Assembly (NCBI RefSeq): GCF_020080835.1
Contig: NC_058164.1
Span: 1,488,001 to 1,552,000, forward strand
Length of the DNA: 64,000 nucleotides
Direction: 5' to 3'
From: Cotesia glomerata
Taxonomy: Eukaryota; Arthropoda; Insecta; Hymenoptera; Braconidae
Shown: positions 1 through 13,480 of the stretch, one piece after another
Layout: each line of letters opens with the position of its first letter
How positions within the stretch are numbered: position 1 is the first letter of the stretch
The notes under the pieces: model-generated
Database searches by the model: none
What the model saw: only the letters and a program-made list of their open reading frames with translations
Told to the model about the DNA's origin: nothing
Translations under genes and position numbers: made by a program

Positions 1-2691
1 CAAACATAAAATGAATTTGTTCTTAAAACTATTAAAAAAACGTTTGACTCGGATAGAAGTTAGTACGGCTGAAAAGTTACTAGGAGAGAAATAGTATATT
101 ACACTACAAGGGCAGAAAGTTGAGATTCCTGCACTGCGCGCCATGATGCCCGAGGCGAAGCCGAGCTTCGCTCGACCGATAACAACGTACTCGGTTTTGT
201 TGAGAATGCACTCATAATCTCAGCCTCGTGACGTCACTTCAAGCTTACCAAAATACCATTGCGCATATGTATAGGAAATAACTATTTAATGACCAAATAT
301 GTGCGTTGCAATGTTCAATTGATTGATTGAAAAATAATTGGTGCGGATTTTACTATCAAAATTTTTGTTAATCCGAAAATAGTGAACTACGGGCTTTTTC
401 TATTTTCATATCACGCGTGGGATGTTTTTAATTTTCTGATATGAAAAATTTTACGTGGACAACAATTGACTTTGAATACTTTGCTTGATTGAAATATTTA
501 TTTTACTAAAACGATTCAATTGTTTGTTGTTTATTCTTTCATTCAATTAATTGTTGTAGAATTTGTAAAAATGTTAAGCCAAGCTTTTGGAATTTCTGTA
601 AATGAATTAAGTTTGAGTCAAAGGGTATTAAATTTGTTGTGTAGTGTCCTACAATTGTAGAGGGAAATCCTTGATTTCAAACGTGGGGTCCGAGGACACT
701 CTCTTTGAGAGAAACTATCTATTTCATCCATTGGATTTAAATGTTTGCATTGATTGCGTCAAAGACTATTTTACTCAGTACTAACTTTTTCTTTAATGTG
801 AAAACTTGCTTCATGTTAATGTTTGCATAATTACGATGTTTACATAATTACGACATTGTTTCAAAAAATTATAATTTCAAATGAATAAATATTTTATTTT
901 ATATAAAAAATATTTTAAAAAATTGCATTTATAATTTTTATAAATTTCTTTACATGTCATTTTTATAAAATAATTTATTTGTTAAAAAGAAAATAATAGT
1001 TAGCACATAAATTAAAAAAAACTTTTAACTTTAATAATAATAACACAAACAAATTTTATTAATTCAATGCTCAGTAAAAAAGTCTCGAATCTTTTTTTCA
1101 GTATAAAAAATTTTATTTTTTTTTTGGTAAAGTAAACTAACGTTGCTTAAAAAATAATAATTAATTACTGTTTGCCGAGTAATAGCTGATATATAAAATA
1201 TATCTTGTGTAACGGAATTATATTATTCAACTTTTGCAACGCTTGCCTGCAATATACAGCAGTAATTAAATGAACTTTTTAAATGCTGGTATATTATATT
1301 TTTCTGAACTAAATATCAAAGTGCATTTCAATATTTAATTGCTCTATTAATGATTAATTTTTATAATATAAGAATAAATATTAAATTAAGTTAGAAAGTT
1401 CGGGAAGATAAAACAAAAGTACAATTAGTAAAAGACAAAAGAAGTGCGAACTCTAAGGAAATATTTACAATTAATTAAAATGAAAAATTACCATGTAAAA
1501 TTTTTAGTTTATTTTTTCAACACAAAAAAATTTTTCCTAGGATCCAAAAAAAAAAAAATCACTTAAAATATTTTTCTCGCGCTAATTGCCGTTGAAAAAA
1601 ATTTCTTTTTTTCCTCAAGTACTAAAAAAAATATATAGCTGACTGAAAATCAATTTATTGAAATCGAAAAAATTTTTATGACAAATAAATTTACCGAACG
1701 CGACTATTGTTTACTCCTTCAGAGGGTTACTGAGCATAAATAATTATTAACAAAGAAACGAATGATGATGACTAGACAATGTTGTACTAGGACTATACTA
1801 CTCCGGGTCTCCTCGAAGGGTCCTGATGGAGTAAAGAAAGAGGTCTCGGGGTTTAAGATATTCGCTTACATTAGAGAGTCTGAAAATATTAAAGGTAGGC
1901 TTCATATTTTCCGATGTACTCCACTTTGCTGGAGACCCTTCTCTACAAAAAACATTAATAAAACATAATGCGATACAATGATAAATACATTTTTCAAGTT
2001 GTAAGGAAGATAGTGAGCGTAAAAGGAATAATACATCAATCAGTTTGATACTCATGAAAGATATGGGGAGCCAAGAGTTTGTCAAATAAAACGAAATTTC
2101 TTCAAGACAATGTTAAGAAAAGAATTATATATGTTTTGCGGCAAACTACACTGGATATAATATTACATGTCCTTTTTTTATGATCGAATTCTATTCGACT
2201 TTATTTATTTCAAGATATCATCTTTGAGTAGTTTTCCATTTTTATTTTGACCTTAACGACAATATGATATTGCAAAATTAAAGCTTGTTCTTCCGTTATG
2301 TTATATCGCATATCATACTGTCGCAACAAAGTAAACATATTTTATCGATTGAGGGCTTTTAACGCAACCATGTATCTCAAATTTTTATAGTTAAAAGTTT
2401 CAACCCAAAAAGATAACAATTATCTGAAAATAAAAATTAATAATTAACTATAAATGCGTTATTGAAAATAATTATTAAATGTAACAATTATTATGGCAAT
2501 ATGTGTTTAACAAGATAAAATTTTTCTTCACTCAAAAAAATTTTGTTTCACTAAAATGATTATTATTATCTTCATAAATATTTTTTTGAATTTTTTGTAG
2601 GTTGCCTCAAAATTTTCCATTTTAAAGATACAAGGTTTTGTTAGAAAATAATTAGATGAGTTATTTTTAAATATTTTCAATTATTATCGAA
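1..2691. other. AT-rich non-coding stretch
   Basis: No gene recognised. A small GC-richer patch at 130-240 contains a GAGGCGAAGCCGAGCTTCG-type palindrome. A second patch at 1780-1960 (CTCCGGGTCTCCTCGAAGGG) has short open frames on both strands but no family match. Confidence 0.6.
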
Positions 2692-3480
2692 TCTATATTA
2701 TTAAGAGAATAAGAAAAATTTTGTCTCTCGGATAGTCATATGATAAAGTCGGTTTTTTTGGTGAAATTTAGTGTCATTGCAAAGGTCTTGACTTGAATTT
2801 GAACCTTTTCAAGGTTTCATATTATTCTCACCGATAGTCAATTTATGATGATAAGTATTTAGGCTGCATTCAAAAATGCTCTATCTCTAGATACATAATT
2901 AAGAAATGACCTTGTATCTTGTAAACTATTGACATTTTTAAAGATATAAGCTCACCCCGGCATTACACTCATCAAGACCTTTCATTTGAGTACCCACATC
3001 AATTTTTCATATATTTATATATATTATATATATGTATATATGAAAAATATATCAAAATGTATGTGGGTACTCAAATGAAAGCTCTTGATGAGTGTAACAT
3101 CGGGATAAGCTTATATCTTTAAAAACATCAATATTTAAGAAATGACCTTGTATCTTGTCAACTAATGATATTTTTAAAAATATAAGCTCACCCTGTCATT
3201 ACACTCATCAAGACCTTTCATTTGGGTACCCACATCAATTTTTCATATATTTATATATATTATATATATGTATATATGAAAAATATATCAAAATGTATGT
3301 GGGTACTCAAATGAAAGCTCTTGATGAGTCTAACATCGGGATGAGCTTATATCTTCAAAAACGTCAATATTTAAGAAAGTACAGTGCAATTTAACAAAAG
3401 CCATTATTTAATAAAGCAAAATTTTAATTTTTTATAGTTCACAAGTCACGGCAGTCACATAGTGACTACAAGGCTGCTAG
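2692..3480 (+). mobile_element. Non-autonomous Helitron (HelN copy 1), 789 bp
   Basis: Begins A|TCTATATTATTAAGAG and ends with the hairpin GCAGTCACATAGTGACTAC, AAGGCTG and CTAG|T: Helitron termini with no coding capacity. The interior holds two tandem copies of a palindrome about 165 bp long (about 2949-3113 and 3183-3345), whose arms read ACCCACATC / GTATGTGGGT around a TATA-rich centre. Same family as 29325-32760 and 59841-60618. Confidence 0.88.
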
Positions 3481-3689
3481 TTTTGATTATTCTTCGATAT
3501 ATTTTAATAAAAATTTCACTATTACAAATCAAATCTTATTTATATTTCTTTATATATTTTTTTATTATTATTATGAATCTAATTCATCATAAGTCTCTAA
3601 GTAAGAAAATTAATTATTTATAAATAATTAACATTTGTTGATTATTTTAACTCCTCTTTAGTCATGCTTTATATCTAATTATAATTATT

Positions 3690-3796
3690 CTTTGTTATAT
3701 TATTATGTATATCTACAGTTTGCACACAAAATCTGTCTGTATTTAATATCTTGCCATTCGGCCTGTGCCTTGGCATTTAAAATAAATAAATATTAC
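3690..3796 (+). mobile_element. Solo 3' tail of the non-LTR retrotransposon family
   Basis: Contains CTTGCCATTCGGCCTGTGCC, then TTGGCATTTAAAATAAATAAATA, the same 3' end as the element at 10052-11796. Extreme 5' truncation is typical of target-primed integration. The left boundary is approximate. Confidence 0.7.
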
Positions 3797-6489
3797 GATC
3801 ATATATTTTTAATAATTACAAAGGCACCAAAAATAGTCGAAGAATTGAGTTATAACTCAGAGTTACGTCAGAGTTCATTCTACATGCAAAACCATGTTGT
3901 ACTTCATTCCTCAGTTTTATTTATCTTATTTCAATTTTACTCGAAGCTATTTCGAGGTAAAGTCAACACGATAAATTTGAATTACATTTAAATGCATAAA
4001 GTTCATTAATTGTTTTCTATTTCACTTTTAAATCCAATAAAATACGCTTCGAGCAAGTATCTAATAAAGATCAAACTTTTCAAATGAAAAAGTAATATAA
4101 AACACAGACTTATTCGAATCCTACACAATTGTAGTCATTAACATTTATGTTATTTGGATTTAAGTTTCAAAATTTTTATATCCGAATATTATTTTTCTTT
4201 GAACATTACTAAGAGAATAAAACATCTACTTATTGCTTTATGATTAATGTCATTTTGCTTTCAAATCAGTTTATTTATTTTAGCATAAACAACACTTTTA
4301 TTAGAGTAGCAAATCATCTCGTGGAAACAAACCCTTTGCTGTCATCACAGAGACAGTAAACAAGACGAATGTTTTATCATTTGTACACTGTATTATATTT
4401 AAAAGTAGAAAAATTTTTTCACATATTCAGATGACAATTATTTTCTCTTAATAAACAAAAATGATGGAGTGTAATTTATTGTTCTTGAAAAAAAAGTTAT
4501 GAAATAACAAAAATATAATGATAATAAAGTATTATGGTGAGCACAAAATTATCAACGCTTCAACTTTCATCCTCTAGCTCACAAGATCCCACTTGGTAAA
4601 GCCAGCCTGGATATTTTACGCGAATATCTAGATGGAAAACGACAGACGTAATCTTTCAGGATTGGCTTTTTAGTTCTGCTCGTTTAACGCTGCTTTCCTT
4701 TTAGCTTGTTAGCTGCATTAAAGTTACAAATAGTAAAAGCATGTATGGATAACCTAGTAAAATGTAAAATGGGAAACTATTTAAAAAGTAGAAGTTTCTG
4801 ATGTTCTGATGATGATGTCATTACAATTTACTCATAGGATTTATAGATAAAGAGATAAAATAAATTTAACGTAATGAACAAAGCAGTGACTTTTAAATTA
4901 TTTTAACTCCAAATTTGGAAGTATTCATCGTGGATAAAAAAAAACTATTTTTGGCTTTGAGTATTGTTAGCAATAATTTGACAAGAGTTTAATTTGTTTT
5001 ATTTTGTAATACGAGTATATTTTTTTACTGAACTTCAATTAAAAGAAAATAATATAACACAATAAATTAGTTTTAATTATAAATTCTATTCTAAAAAATT
5101 CATTATAAATTGGCTAAAATTAATTATTAATTAATTTTCTGTCAAACGTTATGCGCTTACTGACATAATAATGAAAATTTCTGACTCAATATCTCTTTGA
5201 AAAATTATCACCAGCGTATGAAATTAATCGGATACAAAATTGTAATTTTATGTAAAAAGTAAAGTTTATTAAAAATGAATTGCATACTATTATTAATTAC
5301 AATTCACATTTATCATTGTTGTTATTCTGCCTTTGACGACTTTTAAAAAAATTGGCTGTTGATATTCTGGATGAACAACTGGATTTCGACGGTGTGGTTT
5401 TCAATATCCAGCATTGATTTATAGTTATAGTGATACCGCGCACAGAAACAGCTTGTATAAAATTAAATGTAGTACCGTGATATATGATATATTCTATACC
5501 CATATGCCATATTGTAAGCGTAATTGAGTTTTTAAAATAAAAAAAATCTCATTTCAACAATTCGCCCTTTGTAAGATTTTACAGAGCTTCAGTAGAAAAA
5601 TATGGTGCACTAAAATATCTTAAAAAATTATTTAGCAATTCAAAACTTATCGTTGGCCTCTTCAGTATTTATTGGCTTTTAAAAAACCCCAAGCTATGAA
5701 TAATCGATGGAGTATTCAAACAACGAATAAAATTTATAAAAATTGACTCTGCTATAAAAGTGTGACAGAATTTACAATTTTATTTAATTTAGCTCTTTCC
5801 GTTATCTTTGGTGAATTCGACCTGCGGAGAAAAACTTATTTAAAAAAAAGTATAGATCGAAAGATACGTACGTGACTAGAAGGAAAATCTAAGAAAACTC
5901 AAAAATAAATAAGGAATATTGAAGAAGTGAATATTTGCAAAGCAGATAAACTTTTTTCTCTATTTTAAGTAAATATATACTTAACCTTTTTTTTTTTTTT
6001 TCATTTCAGATAAATGGAACGCTTTCAAGGGAATAAGCAATTTTTGTTAATTTCTATTTCAACATATTTTTTTTTATTCAAAAAAATTTTTAAAAATAAA
6101 TAAAAATGTATTCTTACTTAATCATTAAATTTTTATTTTTTATCAATTTATTTTTCAAATTATTTGCAAAAAAAAATTACATATTACAATTTATTAAGTC
6201 CACAAAATTTAAAATTTATTACTATCTCTCACCAATATTTACTAATTAATTTAAATTAATAAAGTCTCCTAGTGCTTCCAGTTAATAAAAATAATTAAAA
6301 CCCAAAAACAAATAATTCTCTCCGTCCAACTAAAAAATTATTACCTCAGATATTAATATTTTTTCCCACTAATATATCTTCTTTATTCGGGCCTTGGTCT
6401 TGAAACAGGATCTTAACATTCGTTACCTTTTTAATAACTACCCAGCTGCGGATACGGCTGCGGCTGACTTACTTATTGTACTTAATTTG
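3797..6489. other. AT-rich stretch, nothing recognised
   Basis: Homopolymer runs and short frames only. The patch 4550-4720 is more balanced in composition and could be conserved non-coding DNA, but nothing identifies it. Confidence 0.55.
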
Positions 6490-6588
6490 CCCTAGCTACA
6501 TTGGGGTTCGAACCCACGCTTGGGCTCCAGATCGAGAAGTAAAGTCTAGATCTTACTCTTACTCTTTAGACTTAACCGCTCGCTCGTG
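6490..6588 (-). mobile_element. tRNA-derived SINE remnant
   Basis: Minus strand shows an A-box-like GAGCGAGCGGTTAAG and a perfect B box GGGTTCGAACCC (6504-6515) at tRNA spacing with a long variable-arm-like stretch, as in Leu/Ser tRNAs. The ends do not pair as an acceptor stem, so this is a SINE head or tRNA pseudogene, not a functional tRNA. Confidence 0.55.
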
Positions 6589-9500
6589 AAAATTTATTTT
6601 TCCAGATGAAAAAAATAATTTCAATTAATATTATTATTTACGCCAGAATAAATTAAAAATAAATATCAATTACTTCGTGTCAATAATTATACTACACACT
6701 ATTGTATTCGCCTCAATTGAAACGGAATATGTACAGAGACGGATGAAGAAATTACGATAGTATTATTAATACCGATTATACTTTATCATGCATGAATATT
6801 TCAGCGTTAATATTATTCCAAAGTCCTTTTTATTAAACAATTAACATATATACATGAAAAGTTGACTATCGAAAGTAAAATATCGATAGGACATATTCCT
6901 TCGTATGTGCTTACAGACAAGATAACATGATAGAACGTTCCCCAATTCTGTAGAACCATCTCAAGCAATCTGTTCACTTGACGTGCTTTAATCATGCCGG
7001 ACAACTCCCATTAATAATGCTTCCTATCAAGTCTTGGCTACCCGAACTTTTTAATTTCGTAACACGGTTCATATTTATTATTTATTATGGTTTATGTTTA
7101 ACGACCCCGTACAAAGGCAGTATTACTTTAAAACTTTTATAAACTCACTGAATAACGTATCAATATTTTAACTTTTTTTTTTCCTTATTTTATTTTATTT
7201 TATTATTCTTTTTTTCTCAACTTACTTTTTCCCTTTTTTTTTTACCGCAATAAATCGGCGCAATCAGATAGGTAGGGAGCAGTGTTGCCAAGGGATTTAT
7301 TTTCCTACGATATCAGTACAGTGAATGTAGAGAGAAAAGTTAAGTGGAGTAAGGAGTAAAACGCAAAAAAATTAAATAATATAAAATAGAAAGTAAAAAA
7401 GTAATTTCCTTTTTATTTTACACATAATATTATTTTCCAATAAATTTTTTTTCCTCAAATTTTTACGTACTTGTTGATAAGACGATTAAATATATTTTAC
7501 CTATAAAGTTTTTTTTTTAAAAGCAAATAAAGTTTAAACTTTTTTTCTTTGAATCATTGATTTTCTTTTAAGAAATTTAAATTTATTTTAAAAGCTCCGA
7601 GGTATAAAGTGTAAATTAATATTTAACTATAAAAATTAGTACTGAATTTTTTGAAATAAATTTTTTTTTTAAATTGATAAAGAAAAAAATTCAGATTTTA
7701 CTACAATGAAGACGTGATGATAAAGAAATTCCCCAGAGGGATTACTTCAAATAGATTTTTCACCCTACACAGATAAAGTTCTCGAGTCGATAGCTTCTTT
7801 GAGGCTTATACATAAGGCCTTAATAAGCCGCGTATAAAGTTCATAGGAAGTGCAAGTCAGAGAATCGTTACAATAAAAGATTTCATATTTAGAGCTTTAA
7901 GATTGCGAGAATTTCACACCCTCGTAAAAGTACTACATCGTTGTTTGAAGATCCACGCTAGTTTTAAGACTTGTTACTGACAAAAGTTCTGCTTCAACTA
8001 TCGACGACAAATACTTGCTTGGTTTAGTTATAAATCAATGAAAAGTGGTTATTACTCTTATTTCTCATCTCCTAATTTATTTCTAGTTCAAGTGATTGTT
8101 GTCTTATCATTTACGATCAAGATGAAGGTTTAATTGATGACTAATTATAAAATGAAGGCTTACGCAGGTGATTATCAGGCGTTAATTTTGGTTTACGGTC
8201 TCCTTGATATTGGTATGAAACCTTCCGTATTGCCGGTCGTATCAAATATCCTCGGGCTATTATCATCTTCTACGCTCAACAATGAAATTGCGTTTCCATC
8301 CGTTCGCATTTATGTTCCATCTTGAAAAACCCCTGTGCTTTGTTTTTATTTGGAAAAATAATTATTGTTATTTATTTTATCGTTCCAAAAATTAGTAAAT
8401 TTTGTTTTCCATCTTTAAGAAAATTTATATATTTAACAATAATAAAAAATTAATTAAAAAAAATCATTGATTAACTAAGAGTACATTTTTTTTATAATTT
8501 AAGTCTCTATTTATATTTTTTAAATATTAAAATATTATGCAATGCCACCAAAAATGCGAATGTCAATTAATGTATAATCTAGAGTAATTAAAATGTAAAT
8601 AGAAAAAAATGTCTATAAAAAAAAGTAATTATATCCATAATTAAAAAAAGATATATAATGTTATGTTACATATATAAATTATTATTAACGTTAGTAAATA
8701 AATGTAAATTGTATTAGGAATAATTGTTACTATATTATTAAAAAATTCAGTATAAATTTAAAAATATAATGAATGTTATTAGGTGTTCAAAATAATTGAA
8801 ATAAAAAAATAGATGGATGATGAGTGAATTTGTGAATATTATAAAAAAAATTATGGCAGAATAATTTATCTAAAAAAATAGAATAGAAAATATCGAATCA
8901 GCGGATGACGGCTCACGAGCCCCGGCCTCTTCCGCTTGACTGTCGATAGAAAATTCAATGTCAGTTATAAAAAGGTTAATCTTTCCAACATATTTTTTTT
9001 ATTTTATACTAAAATTACTTAACGTTCTCGTAGTCATGTGGAAAATTTAGGGGAGATATTTAACAAGATAGACTTTCAGTAGGTTGAACCATTTGCGTAT
9101 TTCACGAATTCTACTAATATAATAATGCTGAGGAAATTCCAATTGAATTACTTTGTTAACGAATGCTTGAGTTTGAATCATTTTCAAAAGATTTTAATTT
9201 GTAAAAATTTCAATTGATGGATTTATAAGTAAATTTTCAAGAAGTTGAAGACATGATAAATTTATATTTGTTAAAAAAAAATATTTTAAGTAAAAATAAT
9301 CAATGGTATAAAAATTGTGTCTAATGAAAAGCTCTTTGCTGAATATTACTTTTGATAAGAAATAAAATAACTCACCGATACATCAGATAGATAAATAAAA
9401 TTATGCATGTTGTCTGAAATTGAGAAATCCGTATTTTATTCATTGTTCAATAATCAAGTGTCCTGTGGAGTAATTTTATCATCGAAAATAAAATCAAGGT

Positions 9501-10051
9501 TTGATTTTAAGATAAACTTATTTTTAACAGACCGTAGAAAATTATGAAATAAAAACACAAGTACATATCTATGCTAATTATACGTGAAATAAATTTTTTT
9601 TTATCATTCCAGTTCAATAGAAAGATTACTATAAATATTGGTCGCAAACATTTTTAAAATTAAATAAAATTATTCATGCTCTTTTATAATATATTCTATT
9701 AAATTTTATAATTTCAAGGAAATAAAAATGAACTTGTTAATATGCATCGACCAAAATATTAAATGTGAATATGAAAGACAAAAAATTAATTTAAATTTAC
9801 TAATTGTTTTTTATGTAAAAAAATGTATATTTAGTAATTTTGTTATTAATTATTGTTATTAATTTTTTCTAATTATAAAAACGAATGAAATTGTATATAT
9901 GTAGTGGAAAAATAAAAAAGTTACTCAATACAATTGTCTGAAAACTAATTTCATATCATTGTGTAATTTTATTTTTATTTTATTGACTCAATTTAAATAA
10001 GCTTTTATTTTTATTTTTTTTTCCTTTTTAATAACTCTATTGTGAAATGAA
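6589..10051. other. AT-rich stretch with a balanced-composition patch
   Basis: 7720-8330 is less AT-rich, with no ORF beyond 63 codons and no repeat recognised. 8893-8935 is a short GC-rich element with nested complementary words (AGCGGA/TCCGCT, GGCT/AGCC). The rest is low complexity. Confidence 0.5.
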
Positions 10052-10337
10052 ATCATATTCTCTATCGAGAAAATGGAATTGAGATTAACCTTCAAAAAAA
10101 CTAAAGTCATGATCTTAGGAAGTAATAGCAAATTGAAGTTACTCGAAGGCTATGATCTTCCCCAGATAACCATTGACGGAAAGGTTATTCCATACGTAAA
10201 TTCAACTAAACATCTGGGAATTTACTTAACTAACAATCTCTCCTGGGACATCCATGTTGCACATATTACTCGAAAGGTTTATGGAGCACTAAATAGCCTT
10301 AAACATAGGAAGAATATACTCTCCACATACACTCGCA

Positions 10338-11030
10338 CACAGAAAGAAAGGTTCACTTGAGCCAAGAAAATATTTTTCTTCATAATTATTTACTTGGGCG
10401 AAAAAAAATTTTTTTTTGACACAAGAAATTTCACTTATTCCAACAAATCAATTCCCTTGCTTCAAGAAATATGTTTCTTGATCCAAGACAATTTATTTAA
10501 GTTAAGAAAATTTTTTTGTTTTGAGAAAATTTCTCTCTTGCTCCAAAAAATTAAGTTCTTGACAGAAGTAAATTTTCTTGTCTTGAGAAAATTTTTCTCT
10601 TGCTCCAAAAAATTAAATATCTTGATAGTAAATCTTCATTAATATTTCTATTGACTAACATGTCAAATGGGAAGATCAAATAATATTGAATCATTTTTTT
10701 CATTCAATATGTATAATTGCGCGCTAAAATAATCTAAAATAGGTATCAAATATTCAAGAGAAAAATTTTTTCAAGATGAGAAAATTTTTTTCTCAGCTAA
10801 AGTAGGTGGCGCTGCTTCCCTAAAGTATCTAAAAATCTTGATCAAATATAAAAATTTCTTGTATCAAGAATTTTGATAATTTGAATTAAGAAAAAATTAC
10901 TTCCACCAAGAATAGAATTTCAAGAAAAATTTTTACTTCGGCCAACACAACTTCGGTCTTCCTTCGGGCGACCGAAAATTTACTTGAGCCAAGAATTTTG
11001 TTCTCCAGTCAAGAAATCTTTCTTTCTGTG
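10338..11030. mobile_element. 693-bp TIR MITE inserted in the retrotransposon ORF
   Basis: Ends CACAGAAAGAAAG / CTTTCTTTCTGTG are perfect 13-bp inverted repeats, flanked by CA on both sides (10336-10337 and 11031-11032). Removing the element and one CA restores codons T-R-K-L-L, the same residues as in the uninterrupted copy at 12459-13480. The interior is rich in CTTGAGCCAAG-type words in both orientations and has a tandem duplication of a TTGAGAAAATTT...CTTGCTCCAAAA unit at about 10515-10625. Confidence 0.88.
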
Positions 11031-11745
11031 CAAATTATTAATAACTGCCACAATTCTTCCGATAATCGAATACTGCTCATTAGTGTTGCTGGATTCCTCT
11101 AAACGATTGGATTATAAATTGCAAAGATTAATAAATAATTCAATTAGATTCATATTGGATTTGAAACGAGATGAACATATTACTCCTCATAGACTTTCTC
11201 TAAAGTGGCTAAACATTAAGACAAAGAGATTTTATTGCTTGGCGTGCTATTTTTATAAACTGTTATCCACTGGTGAATCAAAATTCTTACGGAATTTATT
11301 CATAGAAGAGGATCAAGACATTAGACGATCAGAAAGAATAGCAGAAAAATACAATAACGTCATGTTTAAAATACCACACTTTACTACAAAATCATATGAG
11401 CATTCATTTGTGGTGTCAGCGATACGGCTTTGGAGAGAACTGCCCATTGAAATAATCGAATCTCATAGTTTGGAAACATTTAAAACAAAAGTTTTGAATT
11501 TTTCATGAAATTACAAACTGACGGTAAATTGTAAATTGTAAATCTCAGAAAAATCTAGACAAATCTCTGGAATTTACATATCTACATGCATATTATATTA
11601 TATTAAAATGTATCATAAGTATTCATTTGTACAATGTATTATTTATCATGGTAATACTTGCTATAACTGTACGTGTACTTATTCTTATCTTTATATTTAA
11701 ATATTTGTAAATTTTGCCATTCGGCTTACTGCCTTGGCATTTAAA

Positions 11746-11750
11746 CCAAA

Positions 11751-11793
<43 letters not shown>

Positions 11794-11796
11794 ATA
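11746..11796 (+). repeat. (AAAT)n microsatellite
   Basis: About 12 perfect AAAT units forming the 3' tail of the non-LTR retrotransposon at 10052-11796. Confidence 0.95.
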
Positions 11797-12458
11797 TTAT
11801 TGCGACAATATTTAAATTATATTTTCTAGTCAATAAACTTGCAATTTACTCTTACAATACATTTGCTGATCTGGAAATTTTCCCTGGGATTTAAAAGAAA
11901 GAAGTAAGGAAAAACTTTATAGCCAGCATAAAATTAAATGAAGCTGACTGACTATTATAATATTGATGACTTTATGTCGTCTTTTCTTTTTGTAAGTTTT
12001 TTTTTTTTTTTTTTTTTAGATCCGTGCAATTGCACTTTTTTATCATATAAATTACTATATTGATAAACAGAGAGTATAAATTATGTATTCTTCAATATAA
12101 AATTGAAACAATATTTTTCATTATAAGTTTCAAGTTATTACTAAAACTTTATTAACTTGTTTTCATTGAATAAAATAATTATAATATAATATAACTTTGA
12201 GAATATTAATTAACTTGTTAGCAAATGGAATGAATAGTATCAGAGTAAATTAAGTGCGGTCGGTTTCATTCACATATGCTAGAAAGTTATGATGTTATGT
12301 ATAAATTGCTGGAAGTAAGTATACATTTGCATGATTAAAAAATTTGTTTTAAAGCTCGATAAATTTTGGTGAACGTTCACAGCTATTAAATTTGTTAAAT
12401 CCCATAAAGTTTAACTTTTCTTTTTTAATGGCATATAAAACATAGCTTATTTTTTATT

Positions 12459-13480
12459 AATTTATTTATTCAATTTTCATGTCAAGGCAAACTAGCCGAA
12501 TGACAATAATATACATAATTTTTATAATAAAGTACACGTATAACAATATTAAATATATAAGACTAACATCATCATATTTTAAGGAAGTTAATAATTTTGA
12601 ATGATTTAATAACATAGTTGCAAAATTCAATAGTACTGTACTATTTATAGGAATGAGAACAACAATAGAATCAATGAGCAATATTTGAAAGCTAATTTTT
12701 TCAATGGTAACATATTAGATACTTTAGTAATTTAGAATGTAAATTTTTGATTTAAAATTTTTAAATGGCCTGTTTGACATTTATAGTACATTTTCTCGTT
12801 CTAGTTTCACAAAAAATTCAAAAGCTTTATTTTTGAAGGAGTCTAGGCTAAGTGATTTTATGACTTCAGTGGGTAGCTCTTTCCAGATTCGAATTGCAGA
12901 GATTACAAATGAATGCTCGTAGATTGTAGTCGAGAAATTTGGCATTTTGAAAAGAATGTTATTAAATTTCGCTGCAATTCTGTCAGATCTTCTCATATCA
13001 GATGGTTTATCTATAAAAAGACTCCTAAGGAACTTGGCTTCACCCGAGTTTAGAAGCTTGAACATAAAGCAAGCTAAAGCGTAAAGTCTTTTAGATTTAA
13101 TTGTGAGCCAATTTAATTTATGCCTGTAAGAAGTGATATGTTCATCACGTCTAAGATTGAATATGAATCTGATAGTGTTATTCACGAGACGCTGCAGTTT
13201 GTAGTCTAACTTTTTTGGTGAATCAAGAAAGACTAATGAACAATATTCAATAATTGGGATGATAGTGGACATGACTAAGAGCTTGCGAGTGGACGTAGAG
13301 AGAATATTTCTCCTATATTTCAGGCAATTTAACGTAGCGTAGACTTTACGAGTAGTATGGGCAACATGGACATCCCAAGAAAGATTTCTGGTTAGGTGAA
13401 TTCCCAAATGCTTGGTTGTATTAACATAGGGTATTACATTTCCATGCTTATTACCATTTTTAGAGCTTAAATTTCAATGA
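12459..13480 (-). mobile_element. Non-LTR retrotransposon, 5'-truncated, second copy
   Basis: Minus-strand open frame from about 13477 to 12781, with VIPYVNTTKHLGIHLTRN, TRKLLVMS, IIPIIEYCSLVFLDSPKKLD, RRDEHITSYR and YEHSFVISAIRIWKELP. It has no insertion at the site where the 10052-11796 copy is split. A TGA-containing stretch upstream marks the 5' truncation. The 3' UTR (12459-12780) ends in the family motif (GTCAAGGCAAACTAGCCGAA on the + strand) and a short (TAAA)n tail. Catalytic RT residues are absent. Confidence 0.87.

Larger units (their letters stand above)
10052..11796 (+). mobile_element. Non-LTR retrotransposon, 5'-truncated, interrupted by a MITE
   Basis: The C-terminal part of a non-LTR reverse transcriptase protein, downstream of the catalytic YADD. 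The first piece (10073-10337) has KKTKVMILGS, STKHLGIYLTNNLSWD and RKVYGALNSL. After a 693-bp insertion the second piece (11031-11508) has LPIIEYCSLVLLDSSKRLDY, DEHITPHR, a YEHSFVVSAIRLWRELP block and a stop. The 3' UTR ends TTTTGCCATTCGGC..TTGGCATTTAAA and a (AAAT)n tail of about 12 units. The RT catalytic core and endonuclease are missing. The clade (jockey-like or related) is uncertain. Not functional. Confidence 0.88.

Noticed and set aside
3155..3394. 79-codon frame
   Set aside because: Covers a HelN palindrome; the related copy at 59841 does not keep the frame.
2692..3480. Direct repeats considered as a CRISPR-like array
   Set aside because: Two palindromes with no unique spacers, in a eukaryotic Helitron with clear ends.
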